Made by a program: the position numbers and the translations under genes
NCBI GenBank assembly: GCA_965238045.1
Contig: CBDEGU010000010.1
Location: forward strand, 1-64,000
DNA: 64,000 nt
Source of the DNA: CBDEGU01 sp965238045
GTDB lineage: Bacteria > Acidobacteriota > Terriglobia > Bryobacterales > UBA6623
Direction: 5' to 3'
Notes under the pieces: generated by a model
What the model saw: the letters and a program-made list of their open reading frames with translations, nothing else
The model's database searches: none
What the model was told of the DNA's origin: nothing
Shown here: piece after piece, positions 33,843 through 43,142 of the stretch
Layout of the letters: each line of letters begins with the position of its first letter
Position numbering within the stretch: position 1 is the first letter of the stretch

Positions 33843-35413
33843 GAGTCTCCCTCTTGCTTGCGATCCTTGACGGTTGAGCTGGGTTGGGGATCCGCGGCGC
33901 TGCCCTCTTCAAAGCCTCCGCCCAGGGCCAAGTGCAGATTGACGCGGTTTTCAAGCCGCAACCGCCGCAGCGTGAGCCAGCGGCTTTCGGAATCGAGCGC
34001 CGCTCGCTGCGCGGTAAGAACGGTGATGATGTTCGCCAGCCCTTTGCGGTAGCGGTCTTCGGCCAAATTCTTGGCGGCGAGCGAGTGCTGGGTCGCCGCC
34101 TCCAGCGCCGCTTCCTGGCGGGCCAGCATCCGCTCGGCCGCTAGCGTGATCTCCACCTCGCCGTAGGCTCGCAGAACGGCGCTCTCATAGCGGGCGACCG
34201 CCTCCCGGACGACGGCTTCCTCGCGCTCGATCGCCGCCTTCAGCCGCCCGCGATTGTAGAGGGGCTGGGTGAGATTCGAAAGAAAGTTCCAGGCCAGTAA
34301 ATTATGATTCAGCAGATCGCGAAGCTGAGCGCTGGCGGTTCCGAAACTGCTCGTCAAACTGATACGCGGGCGTAGCGCCGCCCGCGACTGCGAGAGCCGG
34401 GCGTCGGAAGCCAGCACGGCGCTCTCACCAGCGAGCAGGTCCGGCCGGCGGTGCACCAGCTCCGCCGGGAGCCCTTCTGGGACGTAGCGCGGCAGCGCTG
34501 GCAGATCGCTCGCAAGCGCGTACTCGCCGCTGGGATAGTCGCCGAGCAAGATCTCCAGTTGCCGCACCGCGGCGTCAAGCTGGGCCTCGCGCTGCCCGGC
34601 CAGGGCACTGGCGCGGTCCACCTCGGTGAGCGCCAGACGCAGGTCCAATGACGGACGCAGGCCCCGCTGGAATCGCTCACGCACCCGGCCGGCCGAAGTT
34701 TCGTAGCTCGCCAGCGTCGCCAGCGCCAGTTCCACCTGACGGCGCGCTTCCCTGGCCGCGAACCAGGCCTTAGCCACCTGGCCTGATAGCGACAACCTCG
34801 CGGCGCGGACCTCGGCCTGGCGAGCTTCGGTTGTGGCGAGCGCAGCTGCTTGAGCGTCGCTAATCCGTCCCCAAACGTCCAGCTCCCAGCTCAAGCCCAA
34901 GTTCACCCCGGCGCTATTAAACGTCGTCGAAAGCACTTTTCCTTCCCGGCCGGGAATCGGAAAGCCAACGAAGTTCTGACGCTGACGGCCGCTGGACAGA
35001 TTCAGATCGATGTTGGGACGCAGAGCCACGCCGGCGATGCGCGCTTCGGCCTGAGCGGCATTGAGGCGCGCGGCGGCGGCCTTGAGGTCCTGGTTGTGCT
35101 CGAGGGCCGTCGCGATCGCCGAATCAAGCCCGGGATCTTCGAGGTAGTCCCACCAATGGCTCCCGCTCGTGCCGCTGACCGCCGAGCCGCCGGACCAATT
35201 TGCGGGCGTGCTCAGCGATGGCGGATGAACCGGCGGTTCGAACTTCCTAGCACAGCCGCTCAACAATAACGCCGCCAGGGCGAGCCAGATTCGTGAGCGG
35301 GTCACCAGAGCTCTTGAAGAAACCGGGGGCTGTTCGCCTCGCGCCGCATAGGGAACGCTTGGAACAGAGTTTACGCGGGCTGCTCCCAGATTTTCTCCTT
35401 GCGGGCCCGTCAT
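33839..35413 (-). CDS. RND outer-membrane factor lipoprotein (NodT/OprM type)
   Basis: TolC-like trimer-forming channel: two similar halves with SHWWDYLEDPGLDSAIATALEHNQDLKAAAARLNAAQAEAR, LSWELDVWGRISDAQ, then GLPAELVHRRPDLLAGESAVLASDARL and NFLSNLTQPLYNRGRLKAAIEREEAVVREAVARYE. A lipobox (ALLLSGCARK) shows lipid attachment. The listed ATG overlaps the tetR stop by ATGA but leaves the lipobox Cys over 50 residues in. A GTG at 35303-35305 (MTRSRIWLALAALLLSGC) would give a normal signal peptide and is the likelier mature start. Confidence 0.9.
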   Translation of the reverse strand: MTGPQGENLGAARVNSVPSVPYAARGEQPPVSSRALVTRSRIWLALAALLLSGCARKFEPPVHPPSLSTPANWSGGSAVSGTSGSHWWDYLEDPGLDSAIATALEHNQDLKAAAARLNAAQAEARIAGVALRPNIDLNLSSGRQRQNFVGFPIPGREGKVLSTTFNSAGVNLGLSWELDVWGRISDAQAAALATTEARQAEVRAARLSLSGQVAKAWFAAREARRQVELALATLASYETSAGRVRERFQRGLRPSLDLRLALTEVDRASALAGQREAQLDAAVRQLEILLGDYPSGEYALASDLPALPRYVPEGLPAELVHRRPDLLAGESAVLASDARLSQSRAALRPRISLTSSFGTASAQLRDLLNHNLLAWNFLSNLTQPLYNRGRLKAAIEREEAVVREAVARYESAVLRAYGEVEITLAAERMLARQEAALEAATQHSLAAKNLAEDRYRKGLANIITVLTAQRAALDSESRWLTLRRLRLENRVNLHLALGGGFEEGSAADPQPSSTVKDRKQEGDS

Positions 35414-36093
35414 GAGGAGGCCTCTCCCGTTTTCCCCGCGGGCGCCGACGGCCGCGGGGAACGTCCCGGAGCGGGCGCACTGAGGCCGGCCGCCGTAAAA
35501 AGCACCATGCGATCGATCACCTCTTCGACGTTGCTGGGATCACACAGGCCCCCCGAGATATGCCGTAATCGCTGGCTGTCGCACATCGTGTGAACCATCG
35601 CTCCGACGGCGAAGTGGATTCTCCAGAACAGATCGGCGCGGCTCAATGCAGGCAAAGCGCGATGGAGAGCGGCGGTAAAACGCTCGATGATCTCGCGAAA
35701 AAGCCGGTCGAAGATCGGCTCCAGATACTCACTCGTTTCGGTGAAGAAACGGCCGCAGATTCGCATGAACGTCTCCCCGCGTTCCGCTTCCTGGCTAAGC
35801 CGCAGCGCGGGATCGATCAGCGCCCGCAGTACATCTTCCACCTCTAGGGGACCGTCTCCAGCCCGCCGCTCACACTCGTCCAGCAGCCGGATTCTTTCCC
35901 GGTTCAAAGGCCCAATGCGGCGTTCGAAAACCGCTTCGACCAGCGCTTCCTTCGAACCGAAATGGTAGTGCACCGAGGCCAGATTGGCCCCCGCGTCGGA
36001 GGTGACCGTCCGTAGCGAGACTGCATCGATCCCCTTGGCCGCAAAGAGGGTCTCGGCCGCGTCCAGAATCTGCCGCTTGGTATCGCTGGGCAT
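35410..36093 (-). CDS. TetR-family repressor of the efflux operon
   Basis: 227 residues. The HTH is at the N-terminus (KRQILDAAETLFAAKGIDAVSLRTVTSDAGANLASVHYHFGSKEALVEAVF), with a helical ligand-binding domain behind it (GETFMRICGRFFTETSEYLEPIFDRLFREIIERF). First gene of the efflux unit. Its stop overlaps the channel's ATG, so repressor and pump are made together. The start is the ATG at 36091-36093 (MPSDTK); a second ATG four codons upstream is possible. The likely operator lies directly in front. Confidence 0.9.
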   Translation of the reverse strand: MPSDTKRQILDAAETLFAAKGIDAVSLRTVTSDAGANLASVHYHFGSKEALVEAVFERRIGPLNRERIRLLDECERRAGDGPLEVEDVLRALIDPALRLSQEAERGETFMRICGRFFTETSEYLEPIFDRLFREIIERFTAALHRALPALSRADLFWRIHFAVGAMVHTMCDSQRLRHISGGLCDPSNVEEVIDRMVLFTAAGLSAPAPGRSPRPSAPAGKTGEASS

Positions 36094-36101
36094 GTTAGAA
36101 A

Positions 36102-36117
36102 TCAATCATACGATTGA
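36102..36117. promoter_or_regulatory. Candidate TetR operator
   Basis: Inverted repeat TCAATC-ATAC-GATTGA, 9 bp upstream of the tetR start, in an AT-rich patch (to about 36145) unlike the GC-rich surroundings. Position and symmetry fit an autoregulatory operator that controls tetR and the pump genes. Confidence 0.6.
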
Positions 36118-36143
36118 TTGATTCAAACGTATGACTTAATTCT

Positions 36144-36399
36144 AACTTGAAAATGAGCTGAAGGTCAACCTCATCGACTGCGGCGGCTGGTGCGGCAAGC
36201 GGGGGAGCGCGCGGCAAGCCTGTCGAGGGTGGTCGTGGTGGCGACGGTGGGCGAGCGATGGGCTTCATTCGGGCGGTGGTCGAGGAAATCACACCCTATC
36301 AGCAGCGGGTGGCGGAAGCCGGGTGGGCGCGCTGCACAGACCCGCTGCACACGGGCGTGCTGCACGGGCACACTGCACGGGCACCTTGGACCCGCTCGT
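36144..36399. other. Intergenic region between the divergent tetR and thiI genes
   Basis: No gene is visible. It holds short near-tandem repeats of TGCACGGGCAC (36361 and 36374) and related CTGCACA units. An open frame crosses it into thiI but has no family sequence. Confidence 0.4.
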
Positions 36400-36405
36400 T
36401 ATAAT
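36400..36405 (+). promoter_or_regulatory. Possible -10 box of thiI
   Basis: Exact TATAAT, placing a start of transcription near 36412, about 12 bases before the thiI ATG. No good -35 at the right distance (TTGGAC at 36386 is too close), so support is partial. Confidence 0.35.
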
Positions 36406-36423
36406 GTGATGGGTTTCCGCGCA

Positions 36424-37692
36424 ATGCCTGTACTGCTTCTCCACTACCACGAGATTTGGCTGAAAGGCGGCAATCGCAATTTTTTTATCCGCAAACTGAA
36501 ACAGGCGATTGAACAATCGCTCAGCGATCTGCCCCTGCAGTCGGTGCGCCATCAGGACAACCGCATCATCGTTCGGCTCGGAGAGGGGAATGCGAACCCG
36601 GACTCGGCTCTCGAAGAGGCCATCTCCCGCATTCGCAAGATTCCCGGCATCGCCTACTTTGCCGTCGCCCGAGAGATCGAGCCAGTGAAAGCGGCGATTC
36701 TGGAAACAGGTTCCAGAGTGATGGCTGGTCTGGACTTTCATACCTACCGCGTGCGTGTCAAGCGCTCGGCAAAGAGTTTGCCCTTCGGCTCCCAGGAGAT
36801 CGCCAGGGAACTGGGAGCCCGCATCGGCGAGGACGCCGTCGCCGCTGGCCGCGACGTCAGGGTGGACCTCGGCAACGCCGAGGCCACCTGCTATGTCGAG
36901 GTCACGCCCAACCGCGCGCTGCTGTTTACCGAGAAGATCCCGGGCGCCGGCGGCCTGCCACCGGCTACCGCGGGCAGACTCGTCTGCCTGCTCTCGGGAG
37001 GCTTTGATTCCGCCGTCGCCGCCTATAAAATCATCAAGCGCGGCGTTCGCTTGACCTTCGTGCACTTTTACGGCGATCCCTCGCGGCCTGGGGAAGAGAG
37101 CTCTCCGATTGCCCGCGAACTGGTTCGCGTCCTGACGCCGTATCAGGGAGTATCGCACCTCTATCTGGTACCGTTTTCGGACCTGCAGCGCGAGGTCGTC
37201 GCCTCGGCTCCGCAAGAGTTCCGGATCTTGATCTATCGCCGCCTGATGCTGCGCATCGCCGAGCGCATCGCTTTCCGGCGGCGCGCCCATGGCACGGTTA
37301 CCGGCGACGCCATCGCGCAAGTCGCCTCCCAAACGCTGCAGAACATGGAGGCCGTTGACGCCGCCGCCTCCATGCCCATCTACCGCCCGCTGGTCGGCGA
37401 CGACAAGCAGGACATTCTGGCCCTGGCGAAAGAGATCGGCACGTATGACATCTCGACGGAACCATTCACCGACTGCTGTCCGATGTTCATGCCCAAGAGC
37501 CCGCGGATCTTCTCGACCGTCGCCGAAGTCAACGAGGCCGAGTCGAACCTCGATATCTCCGAGATGGTGAAACGCGGTACGCGCGGGGCGCGTCGAGAGA
37601 TCTACGAGTATGCCGGCGGCGAGGTGCACGAGCGAATTTCGGCGGCCGAGACCAACATCTCGTCCGCGAAGTCAGCGCCGGTCGCCGGATGA
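36424..37692 (+). CDS. thiI: tRNA 4-thiouridine synthase ThiI
   Basis: 422 residues. N-terminal ferredoxin-like and THUMP domains (LLLHYHEIWLKGGNRNFF, RKIPGIAYFAVAREI, FGSQEIARELGARIG) bind tRNA. The PP-loop ATP pyrophosphatase domain follows with CLLSGGFDSAVAAYKIIKRG, GTVTGDAIAQVASQTLQNM and FTDCCPMFMPKSP. It activates U8 for thiolation and feeds sulfur to the thiamine thiazole ring. There is no C-terminal rhodanese domain, as in many bacteria outside the enterics. The start is set at MPVLLLHY. An ATG 15 bases earlier is an alternative. Confidence 0.93.
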   Translation: MPVLLLHYHEIWLKGGNRNFFIRKLKQAIEQSLSDLPLQSVRHQDNRIIVRLGEGNANPDSALEEAISRIRKIPGIAYFAVAREIEPVKAAILETGSRVMAGLDFHTYRVRVKRSAKSLPFGSQEIARELGARIGEDAVAAGRDVRVDLGNAEATCYVEVTPNRALLFTEKIPGAGGLPPATAGRLVCLLSGGFDSAVAAYKIIKRGVRLTFVHFYGDPSRPGEESSPIARELVRVLTPYQGVSHLYLVPFSDLQREVVASAPQEFRILIYRRLMLRIAERIAFRRRAHGTVTGDAIAQVASQTLQNMEAVDAAASMPIYRPLVGDDKQDILALAKEIGTYDISTEPFTDCCPMFMPKSPRIFSTVAEVNEAESNLDISEMVKRGTRGARREIYEYAGGEVHERISAAETNISSAKSAPVAG

Positions 37693-38645
37693 TGCGGGAA
37701 CGCGGCATGTCGGAGCCACACTCAAGGCACGGGCACTCTAGGCACGGGGCCGGGCAAGCCAGTCGCCCTGGAACCACGCCAGTGGCCGCGCGCGCCGCCA
37801 ACGGGTTTGCGGCCGTGCTTGCCCTGTTGCTCGCCTGTTCTGGGTTCGCCGCCGAGAAGCAACCAGCCCCGCCCGCTAAGCTCACGATCGTTTCGGCTGA
37901 AATCCTCGACAGCGAGAACGGCTACCCGGTTCCCGCGGACAGTGTGTTCTTCCCCGGTGAGACCGTGCATCTGCGCTTCCGCGTCGATGGCTATGCACGA
38001 GGAGAATACGACCGGGTGAAACTCTCCTACCGGCTCGACTCGTTCGGGCCCGCCGGTAACCGTTTCGTCATGGCCGAAAGCGGAAAGATCGATACTGAGC
38101 TTGCTCCGCAGGATGAGAATTGGAAGCCGATTATTCGGCACTCCCCCGCGCTGCCGCACTATGCCGGTACCGGCGACTATCGGGTGGCGCTGCATGTCGT
38201 GGATGAACTCAGTCAGGCGAAAGCCGAGTATGAACTGCTGATCCATGTTCGCGGCGAAGACATCGAAGCGGCTAGCCGCCTGACGATCCGCAATTTCGCC
38301 CTCGCCAAGGTCGAAGGAGGCGCCGCAGTACCCGATGCCGTGTTCGAGCCGGGCAAGACGATCTATGGGTCGTTCTTCATCACCGGCTATCGGACCAGTC
38401 GCGACAACCGGTTCGAGATCGACGCGGAGCTGCGGTTCGTCAACGAGGACGGCAAGGTCCTGTTTCGGTTCGAACCCGACGGGGAAACCGGTTCTCCTTT
38501 CTATCCCCGCCTGTGGCTGCCGGGCAGCTTCAAACTAGAACTCGACAAGACCCTGCCGCCAGGAAACTATGCCCTGATCTTGAGGGTGAACGACAAGCTG
38601 GGGGAGGCGAACTACCAGACGCGCAAGTCCTTTCAGGTTCAGTAG
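37689..38645 (+). CDS. Exported protein of unknown function
   Basis: 318 residues, overlapping the thiI stop (ATGATG at 37689). N-terminus: a His/Arg-rich stretch with SRHGHSRHG, then a hydrophobic signal (GFAAVLALLLACSGFAAEK), so the real start may be further in. The remainder is beta-rich with two similar halves, each opening like an immunoglobulin-type domain (DSVFFPGETVHLRFRVDGY and DAVFEPGKTIYGSFFITGY) and ending in a strand such as GDYRVALHVVDELSQ and GNYALILRVNDKLGE. A duplicated beta-sandwich exported to the periplasm or surface. No known function. Confidence 0.65.
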   Translation: MMRERGMSEPHSRHGHSRHGAGQASRPGTTPVAARAANGFAAVLALLLACSGFAAEKQPAPPAKLTIVSAEILDSENGYPVPADSVFFPGETVHLRFRVDGYARGEYDRVKLSYRLDSFGPAGNRFVMAESGKIDTELAPQDENWKPIIRHSPALPHYAGTGDYRVALHVVDELSQAKAEYELLIHVRGEDIEAASRLTIRNFALAKVEGGAAVPDAVFEPGKTIYGSFFITGYRTSRDNRFEIDAELRFVNEDGKVLFRFEPDGETGSPFYPRLWLPGSFKLELDKTLPPGNYALILRVNDKLGEANYQTRKSFQVQ

Positions 38646-38835
38646 CCCGCATTTCTCACCACCTGACGGCCGAAGCACGCGACAGGCCCGCCATTACTTC
38701 GTTGCGCTTGCTCGCCGTGCTCAACGTACTCTCAAGTACGCCTGTGCTCGTCAAGCGGCGCGCGCCTCGTACTGACGGGTCTCTCACGCGCTTCGCCCCT
38801 CCACTTCACCCGGCCACGTGGTGAGAAAAGCGGGC
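38645..38835. repeat. 191-bp long inverted repeat (MITE-like)
   Basis: Arms GCCCGCATTTCTCACCAC (38645-38662) and its inverse at 38818-38835 agree at 17 of 18 bases. Inside, CGAAGCACGCGACAGGCCCG and the inverse of the segment at about 38768-38795 also pair, so the whole unit can fold into one long imperfect hairpin. It starts at the last base of the stop codon of the gene before it. No open frame. A shrunken relative begins at 63646. Confidence 0.6.
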
Positions 38836-38910
38836 TAGTGTGCTGGCCGCGGACGGCTGGCGTCTCCATCTCGCTCCAGCGGTAGCCGCTTGGCTCCCGC
38901 CCAGGGGCTG

Positions 38911-41900
38911 CTACCGCAAGATCTCCGCCAGCCATGCCGCCGCGTCGCCCGGCTCGCTTCGGATCATGAGCCGGTCGCTAGCCTGGCGCGCATCATAGGC
39001 ACGCCGCGCCGGTTGGAGTGTCCGCTCCAGGCGGCGCGGCTCCAGCCGCACATTGCGGCCATCTACCATGCCCTCGAGCAGCAACGGACGCGGAGCGATT
39101 GCGGCGGCCATGTCGGCAATGTCGCCCGCTTGAAGAATGCCGTGCACAATCACGTCCATCGGCGTGTATGTGATCGCGTCGTCTAGCACATGGAGGTATC
39201 CAGCCAAGCCGCCGCTCGCGGCCGCTGCTTGAAGGTCCTGTTCATAGAGGCCCGCCAGCAGAGCCAGGTGTGCGCCCAGCGGCTCGGCACGGTATTGCAT
39301 TTCAGGCCCCCCGCCCGGTTCGACTTCGCTGGAAATGAGATCGGCCCGGTTTGGTGGTGCGAAACTGTCACCCCAGAGAGCGATTCGCCCAGCTCTCACT
39401 TCCCCGCGCGTTCGCAGATACGCCAATACGGTGCGCAGGTCCTTCAGCCGTGCCCCCAGCATCGACCCGCCCAGGTCGAACTCATGTTCGGCCGCGCTTC
39501 CGTCCTTGTCGGCCCGGTCAGGGCTCGGCGAAGTTTCTCCGGTTCCCCGCACATCGGGCAGACAGACCGACACGCCGGCTTCGATCAGTTTGCGGATCGC
39601 GGGCGCCCGGTCGCTAAGAAATCTCTCCTTGCCGCCCTGCGCAACCGCCACAACCACCGGCGCCGGACCAGGCGTCTTCGGCCGAATCCAAAGCAGCGGA
39701 ACCTCAATGCCTTCTTCGACCCTCAGGCTAATGGCTTCCACATCGGCCGAGGACAACGACCGTTTCCAACTCGTCTCGGCTCTCGCCGGAAGAACCGGCG
39801 CGATGTCGCCAAGCCTGGCCTCCAAGTCCGATCGCAAACGGCTGAGCCGCTCGGCCGGAGCGAGCGTGCTCCTTGCCCCGCGAGCCGCCCGCAACTGCCC
39901 GGCTCCCAGGTCGCGGGCGATCTCATGCAGCTTGCGGCGCTCCAATCGGGCCGAGAGTTCCGGCGTGATGCTGAGCAACTCGTGATGAGGACGGCGGCGC
40001 GCGGCCTCCTGCTTTCTCGCCTCTTCGCGCAAGGGGTTCACCGACAGTCCGGAGTCGGGAAGGATCGCGAGATCCCGAGCCTCGGGAAGCGGCAGTCCAA
40101 ACCAGCGCTTGAAGATCGCATAGAGCGGCGCGCGTTGTTGCGGTCCGATGCTGTAACAATGACTCACGCGTTCCATGCTCAACCGGATGAGTCCGTAGGC
40201 ATGCGAACTCGCCAGGTGATCCAAGGCGTTGTAGAAACCCCAAACTTTCTGGGACCGCTTGAAACCATCGACCCACAACTCTGGATAGTCGGGCTCTTCC
40301 GCGCCCTCCCAGCCGAATTCGAACGCCCTCACGAACCGCCGCGGCGCCACCGACGCCGCGACCAGCCAGGGAGAAAACTGCTTCGCGATCTGCCCCGGCG
40401 AATCGCCGTGTACTCGAACATGCCCCTGGTCGTAGTTGAACGGAACCACAGCCGCGATGCGCTCGTCGAGCGCGGCGGCGACGCCCGCCGGCTCGCCGCC
40501 TCCGGCCACCGAGCCGAGCACGATCACCGGCCCGATATCCGGGCGCTCCTTGAGCAGATCGACCGAGCGAATGATGTCCCAGGCCGCCCAGCCGGAATAG
40601 CTTTCCCCGGCCAGGTAGAGCTGCTTGGTGAAGGTAAACCGCGACCCGATCCCTTGCCGATACGCTGTCGAAGTCTCGGCCCGCTCTCCGTATCCGGGAC
40701 GCTCCATAATCAACACGGCGGCCCCGCCGCGCGCCCACAGCTCGCCCATGTCATGCAGCTCGCCCTGGGTCTTGGGATAGTGCTGACTGGGCACGATCAC
40801 CATACCCGGCATTTTCTTGCCAGCCGCCGTCTTCAGAGCCTTAGCTGGCAAATACAGATTCGCCGCGACATAGAAGCCCGGACGGCTCTGAAACGCAAGG
40901 TTCTCAAGCCGGTACCCGTCGCCCTGGCGACGGGCCGTGACATGGACATCGAGAGGAGGCCGCTGGGGAGGAAATCGCCCGACCGACTGGCGCAACGCCT
41001 GGACGCGCAGATCGCGAAATCTCTCCCAGTCAGCGCGCGAGTGAACCTTCCGCCACGCACGCCTCTCCCGCCATACCGCTTCTCGAATTCGCCTTCGCTG
41101 CTGCCGCGCGAGCATCGAGCGAACGCCGTGATACCGCCGATAGGCCAGCGACCAGACGTGCGAGTCGAGCCCGGTCAGCTCTTTCGCCAGCCCCGTCAAG
41201 GGCGGTCGCCGAAAAGCGACACCCGATGCTCGCACTTGTCCCGGAGGCAGGTCGCTGAGAACCATCCCGCGATAGCGCGCCGAGCGATGGAACGAGTACG
41301 CGACGACAACGGGAAGCGCACTGACTTCGGCGGCCTCTCCCGGCCGGTCCGCTCGCCGCCGGACAAGAAGAACGCGCCAGCGGCTGGGAACCGCCGTCCC
41401 GTTCCCGGCCGACTCACCCGCGGGCTCACCAAGCGCCTCGGCGACTTGGTCGAGCGGTATGTGCATCTGCGCGGTCCAGCCGCCATGGTCGAGTTCGGTT
41501 CGCACGCCGATGTCCGCATTCCAGCCCGCCGATGCCCTCTTGCGGTGAGGTCCCTTGACGATGGCGTCTCGCAGCGCTCCGGCGGGGTTGAAGACGATTT
41601 CGGCGAGGGCGGAGCCGCTGGTCGCCAAATAAATCGCCACATGATCGTCCGAGGCCAGCCGCGCGTCGCGGCCTCCGCGGTTGGCCACCACCGGGTCCGG
41701 CTCGGTCATTCGCAGCAGCAGAGCCAGGCCGCGGCCATCGTGCATCCACTTCACGCGGGTCTCATAGCGCGGCGCGCGGGGGTAGGGCTCATTGCGAGCC
41801 AGTTCAAAATCCGCCGCCTCGCGCCAGGCCGGATCGTCCCAGTCGGCTCGCAGCTCCGGGAGCCGCGCCACGCGCCCTACCTCGAGCGAAGCTGCGGTGT

Positions 41901-42723
41901 TCCCAAGCAATGGAGGGCGATATCTTGGCGGATTCGATTCCGGGGGAAGCGAATCTCGGGACGGCAGCAGGGCCAAAGCCATCCGTTCGGAATCCGCTTC
42001 CTCGCCTGGGCCAAGGCGAGGCCACGACCAGCGAAGTTCGGGCGCCAGAGGGCGCCGGGAACGAATGCGTACAACCTGAAACCGCAGTGCCGACGGAAGA
42101 GTGCCCCCGCTCCCGGCTAGCAGCTTGAGAGGCACGGAAGCTTCGATGGTCCATCCCCGCCGGTTCACCTTGGCGGCAACCTGAATGGACGGGGTGTTGA
42201 GCGTCCGGCCATTTTTCTCCACACGATACGCACCGAAGGGACCGATCGCGATGCTCAGCTCCGCCAGCTCGCCCCTTGCGGTTCGATACGCCATCTGGAA
42301 CCGCAGCCGGTCCTCGACCGGCGGCGAACCGGGGGCGTCGCGCTCCCAAACCGGGTTGCGGCCGAGCGATCGGGCAACGATCTTGCCGCCCGGTTCGGGC
42401 AGCCGGGCGGCAAGACAGAGATGCCACCCCGCCAGCCCAACCTGAAAGCTTCCGCCCAGCGCAGCCGGTACGCCCGGACCGGCCGGGACCAGCGCTTGAG
42501 AGCGCACGTCCCGCCAGAACGGGTCGCTTGGGTCACCGTCGATCGTGATAGGCTGTCGCGAGACTGGCACCTCAAGTCGAGAAGCCTGGGGCCGGGAAGA
42601 TGGCCGACGAGCATCCTGCGCTGAGCCCGCTTGCGCCAGGCCGAGGCTCAGCAACAGCGCCACGGTGACACTCCGGTAATAGGTAGCCGCTATCGGGGCG
42701 CTTAGCCACTCGCGAGACGACAT
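38911..42723 (-). CDS. Giant exported two-hydrolase protein with CBM9-like domains
   Basis: 1,270 residues. Signal peptide to about 36 (TVALLLSLGLAQAGSAQ). Two CBM9/DOMON-like beta sandwiches follow: about 50-255 (PITIDGDPSDPFWRDV) and 285-510 (LRADWDDPAWREAADFELA, RYETRVKWMHDGRGLALLLR). After a helical linker comes a first alpha/beta-hydrolase domain (about 600-870, GMVIVPSQHYPKTQGELHD, GYGERAETSTAYRQG, LGSVAGGGEPAGVAAALDERI). A second follows (about 1000-1270, PVVVAVAQGGKERF, DVRGTGETSPSP, ALWGDSFAPPN). Domain 1 has Ala where such esterases have the Ser of GNSGGG; domain 2 keeps GDSFA. Probably a surface carbohydrate esterase or peptidase. Lone gene. Confidence 0.7.
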   Translation of the reverse strand: MSSREWLSAPIAATYYRSVTVALLLSLGLAQAGSAQDARRPSSRPQASRLEVPVSRQPITIDGDPSDPFWRDVRSQALVPAGPGVPAALGGSFQVGLAGWHLCLAARLPEPGGKIVARSLGRNPVWERDAPGSPPVEDRLRFQMAYRTARGELAELSIAIGPFGAYRVEKNGRTLNTPSIQVAAKVNRRGWTIEASVPLKLLAGSGGTLPSALRFQVVRIRSRRPLAPELRWSWPRLGPGEEADSERMALALLPSRDSLPPESNPPRYRPPLLGNTAASLEVGRVARLPELRADWDDPAWREAADFELARNEPYPRAPRYETRVKWMHDGRGLALLLRMTEPDPVVANRGGRDARLASDDHVAIYLATSGSALAEIVFNPAGALRDAIVKGPHRKRASAGWNADIGVRTELDHGGWTAQMHIPLDQVAEALGEPAGESAGNGTAVPSRWRVLLVRRRADRPGEAAEVSALPVVVAYSFHRSARYRGMVLSDLPPGQVRASGVAFRRPPLTGLAKELTGLDSHVWSLAYRRYHGVRSMLARQQRRRIREAVWRERRAWRKVHSRADWERFRDLRVQALRQSVGRFPPQRPPLDVHVTARRQGDGYRLENLAFQSRPGFYVAANLYLPAKALKTAAGKKMPGMVIVPSQHYPKTQGELHDMGELWARGGAAVLIMERPGYGERAETSTAYRQGIGSRFTFTKQLYLAGESYSGWAAWDIIRSVDLLKERPDIGPVIVLGSVAGGGEPAGVAAALDERIAAVVPFNYDQGHVRVHGDSPGQIAKQFSPWLVAASVAPRRFVRAFEFGWEGAEEPDYPELWVDGFKRSQKVWGFYNALDHLASSHAYGLIRLSMERVSHCYSIGPQQRAPLYAIFKRWFGLPLPEARDLAILPDSGLSVNPLREEARKQEAARRRPHHELLSITPELSARLERRKLHEIARDLGAGQLRAARGARSTLAPAERLSRLRSDLEARLGDIAPVLPARAETSWKRSLSSADVEAISLRVEEGIEVPLLWIRPKTPGPAPVVVAVAQGGKERFLSDRAPAIRKLIEAGVSVCLPDVRGTGETSPSPDRADKDGSAAEHEFDLGGSMLGARLKDLRTVLAYLRTRGEVRAGRIALWGDSFAPPNRADLISSEVEPGGGPEMQYRAEPLGAHLALLAGLYEQDLQAAAASGGLAGYLHVLDDAITYTPMDVIVHGILQAGDIADMAAAIAPRPLLLEGMVDGRNVRLEPRRLERTLQPARRAYDARQASDRLMIRSEPGDAAAWLAEILR

Positions 42724-43129
42724 CCGGGAAACCTCCTAGCGACGGGAGCCGTAACACCACAAGAGGGCGGGCTCCCCGCCGCCAAACCGCGGGACTATTG
42801 TAGTATGAACCACTCGGGTAGCTCGGCTCTTAGTGGCGGAGATGCCGGGGCCAGATCGTCCTTGTCGCCGAGGACCCTCCCGTTGTTTTGGGCTTACCTG
42901 TAGTTGTCGTTCGAGGGTTGTCGCTCAGGGGTTGGGCTTCGCCGAGGGACGACCCGTTCGCCCTCCGGCCCTCGGTATCGACCCAATCCACCGTCAAGCA
43001 CCGACAATAAGTACCGGTACGCTTGTACTGTTGACGGAACTATGATAGTATATGACCCTAGATGAACACCCTATGATATGTTGCAGTTTGTAGTTGTATA
43101 CATGCAAGACATAACATTTCAGAACCAAA
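42724..43129. other. Intergenic region upstream of the PilZ/J-domain gene
   Basis: No gene recognised. The last 120 bp are AT-rich (TATGATAGTATATGACC, TTGTATACATGCAAG) and probably hold the original promoter of the PilZ/J-domain gene, now cut off from it by IS256 copy 5. Confidence 0.45.
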
Positions 43130-43142
43130 ATGGGCGATTCTG

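Noticed and set aside
36190..36423. An N-terminal extension of ThiI by 78 codons
   Set aside because: The extra sequence is Arg/Trp/Cys-rich and unlike ThiI, and a TATAAT box falls inside it. The family begins at MPVLLLHYHEIW.
39190..42120. A 976-codon plus-strand frame opposite the two-hydrolase protein
   Set aside because: Antisense shadow; it is rich in Arg/Pro/His with no domain, while the minus strand has hydrolase and CBM9-like motifs.
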